Of a DNA stretch of 7,357 nt, positions 5,690 through 7,357 are shown one piece after another. The stretch is from Patulibacter sp. (lineage in GTDB: Bacteria > Actinomycetota > Thermoleophilia > Solirubrobacterales > Solirubrobacteraceae), in the NCBI GenBank assembly GCA_031119595.1, contig JAVHXX010000221.1, positions 1 through 7,357 on the forward strand, given 5' to 3'. How positions within the stretch are numbered: the stretch's first letter is position 1; every line of letters begins with the position of its first letter. Both the position numbers and the translations under genes were made by a program. The notes under the pieces are model-generated. The model made no database searches. It was not told where the DNA came from and saw nothing but the letters and a program-made list of their open reading frames with translations.

Positions 5690-7357
5690 CACGGCCCCTC
5701 GTGCCAGCTGGGATCTGCGAGCAAGGCGATCGCCCTGTACGGGTCACCGCCTGACTCAGCGAGCGCGCGACGACGCGCAGGCTGATCGAGATCAGGATCG
5801 GCGGCAATCGCCCAGAACTCTGCGGCGCTGAGCGCGATGCGGATTCGACCCTTCCCTGCCGCTGTGGTGATGAACGCGTCGGAGAACTCACCCTTGCGAG
5901 TCGCGAGCCCTCGGATCTGGTCGAGGTCGGCGTCGGTCAGTTCCGCAGCGCCTGCGATCGGCTCGATGGTGCCTGGTTTGCTCTTGTGGATGATCAGCGT
6001 TGCGGCTTGACCGAGAAGCGCTTCCCCGCCTTCGCCCTGGAGGTCCGTCAGCTGCTGCGTGACGAAAATCAGCCAGAACGCCAGGTGCCTACTCCGCCGG
6101 GCTTCCTCGTTGAGCCACGCCGCTCCGACTCGCGTGTCTGTGACCTTCCACCCCTCTTCGATCTCCGCGAAGAGGTGGTCGCTGTATGCCGCAGCCGGCC
6201 CGATGTCCGCGAGTCGCTGCGCATGCAGCCGCTGGGCTTCGGCATCGATGTAGGTCATCGCGATCATCAGCACCGCGGGCAAGAGCGTCTCCGGAACTCC
6301 CGCGATGTCGAACAGCAGCAACGGACTCTGCCGCGGCACGTTCGTCGGCTCGTCCAGGAGGAACGCCAGGAGGCCGTCGCCCGTGTACGCCTCCAGGCGG
6401 ACGAGCAGCGACGTGATCCGCGCCGCCATGGCTTCGTCGTCTTCGCTCGAGAGTCGAGCGAGCAGCTCGTCGACGAGCAACGACTCCGTCGGTTCGCGCC
6501 CGTCGACCGCGCAACCTTCGTAAACCGCCTGGATCGCGTTGCGCAGCAGCGCCGTGTCGTCCGCCGACAGGCGACGGTCGGTTTCGGTTCCGGCCGCTGC
6601 GTCGCCGATCAGCAGCGCGTGGATGGCGAGGAGCGCCTCGATGCGCTCGATCGGCGGAGACGCCGGGTCGTCCACGTCCCAGGGGTTGATGCGAACCGGC
6701 GCCGGGCCTGTGCCGATCGACACCCGTGCCGCGCCGGGAACGAGCGCGAGCAGCGGGTCGTAATGGCTGGCCGAACGACTGCCGTCGCCGGTAGCGGTCG
6801 ACGATCGATCGACGATCACGCCGCGCATGCCGCGAGCGATTGCGCGGAGCAGCAGCGCGTTGGTCGTGAATGTCTTGCCCGTTCCGCTCCCGCCGGTCAC
6901 GATCGTGACGTGCGTCCCCGCCGAGCGGTCGAACGGATCGAGCCGTTCAAGTGTGCCGTGAGGGAGCGAGATGCCGAGCGGGAGGCCTACGTCGTGCCCG
7001 CATCGGCTCGAGGAGAGCGGGATCAGGTTGCCGGTATCTCGGTGGGCCCATTTCGTCGTCCTCGCGAGCGGGTCCCGAGCCAACGGCAGCGTTGCCACGA
7101 ACCCCCGCAGGCTCGTTCGGCGACCGCGCATCAACCGCGCGTCGCGCCGGACCATGTACTCAGAGGCGCGGAGTTTGGCGGTGCGTCGGAGGACGTCTTC
7201 GTCGCCCCAGGTACACCGCAGCGACGTGTAGATGCCGACGCTGTAGAGCGTCGCGCCGGCCACCTGCTGCATCTCGTCTTCCACGACCTCCACTTCCTCC
7301 GCAACACGGATGTCTTCGCGCGTGACGCGGCGGCCCTTGCGATGTTCGGTCTCGATC
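5689..7357 (-). CDS. VirB4/TraC-family conjugation ATPase, 5'-truncated by window edge
   Basis: Cytoplasmic ATPase of a type IV secretion/conjugation apparatus. A GTG exists at 7293, but the frame stays open upstream to the window edge (about 21 more residues), so the true start is outside; family members are usually about 600-850 aa and at least 555 are seen. Numbering from the GTG: Walker A GGSGTGKT at 134-141; Walker B region HLFAEIEEGWKV at 373-384, aligning with the family's hhhDEaW but with E378 in place of Asp; downstream motif FVTQQLTDL at 410-418, matching the VirB4 TQ..DL motif; then LLGQAATLIIHKSKPG and a C-terminal FWAIAADPD typical of the family. No membrane segment is seen in this part. 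The stop TGA overlaps the start of the wall hydrolase, so the two are co-translated. A TraC-like branch of the family, or an ATPase of a non-mobile secretion system, cannot be excluded. The family call is firm. Confidence 0.9.
   Translation of the reverse strand, partial: IETEHRKGRRVTREDIRVAEEVEVVEDEMQQVAGATLYSVGIYTSLRCTWGDEDVLRRTAKLRASEYMVRRDARLMRGRRTSLRGFVATLPLARDPLARTTKWAHRDTGNLIPLSSSRCGHDVGLPLGISLPHGTLERLDPFDRSAGTHVTIVTGGSGTGKTFTTNALLLRAIARGMRGVIVDRSSTATGDGSRSASHYDPLLALVPGAARVSIGTGPAPVRINPWDVDDPASPPIERIEALLAIHALLIGDAAAGTETDRRLSADDTALLRNAIQAVYEGCAVDGREPTESLLVDELLARLSSEDDEAMAARITSLLVRLEAYTGDGLLAFLLDEPTNVPRQSPLLLFDIAGVPETLLPAVLMIAMTYIDAEAQRLHAQRLADIGPAAAYSDHLFAEIEEGWKVTDTRVGAAWLNEEARRSRHLAFWLIFVTQQLTDLQGEGGEALLGQAATLIIHKSKPGTIEPIAGAAELTDADLDQIRGLATRKGEFSDAFITTAAGKGRIRIALSAAEFWAIAADPDLDQPARRRALAESGGDPYRAIALLADPSWHEGP

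Noticed and set aside
5163..5891. 242-codon minus-strand frame across the ATPase/hydrolase junction
   Set aside because: Out of frame with two well-supported genes; Arg/Ser-rich translation.
1..7357. tRNA, rRNA, CRISPR array, insertion sequence ends, att sites
   Set aside because: Nothing found by eye; almost all of the window is tightly packed coding sequence.

Overview
The window is high-GC DNA filled end to end by genes on the minus strand. It reads as one compact polycistron running from right to left, and both ends run off the window. GC-rich third codon positions, lipoprotein signals, an FHA/HTH regulator and a one-TM Ser/Thr kinase point to an actinobacterium (Actinomycetota). The Ala/Arg-rich helical ectodomain of the kinase resembles what I remember from Thermoleophilia/Solirubrobacterales kinases, but that is recollection and was not searched.

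Layout in transcription order: (1) 7357-5689, VirB4/TraC-type conjugation ATPase with its N-terminus outside the window; (2) 5689-4499, membrane-anchored two-domain wall hydrolase (3D domain plus CHAP/NlpC-like domain); (3) 4502-4098, small lipoprotein; (4) 4101-3607, second lipoprotein; (5) 3610-2939, SpoIIM/DUF95-like polytopic membrane protein; (6) a 77-base gap between the stop of (5) and the next start, holding a possible 23-codon leader ORF, a hairpin and part of a short repeat set, with a possible promoter just upstream; (7) 2860-2213, FHA domain plus LuxR-like HTH; (8) 2201-339, transmembrane Ser/Thr protein kinase; (9) 342-1, start of a secreted or membrane-anchored gene that leaves the window and has no stop codon in it.

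Most junctions (ATPase/hydrolase, hydrolase/lipoprotein 1, lipoprotein 1/lipoprotein 2, lipoprotein 2/SpoIIM-like, kinase/last gene) are stop-start overlaps of 1 to 4 bases (ATGA, GTGA), which implies one transcript and translational coupling. The only breaks lie around the FHA gene (77 and 11 bases).

Working model (inference): a Gram-positive type IV secretion/conjugation apparatus. The ATPase energises it, and the 3D/CHAP protein opens the wall, perhaps scaffolded by the SpoIIM-like protein much as SpoIIM works with wall hydrolases in the sporulation DMP complex. Two lipoproteins work outside the membrane. A kinase/FHA-HTH pair senses and regulates. No relaxase, coupling protein, integrase, attachment site or RNA gene is visible, so mobility cannot be shown from this window.
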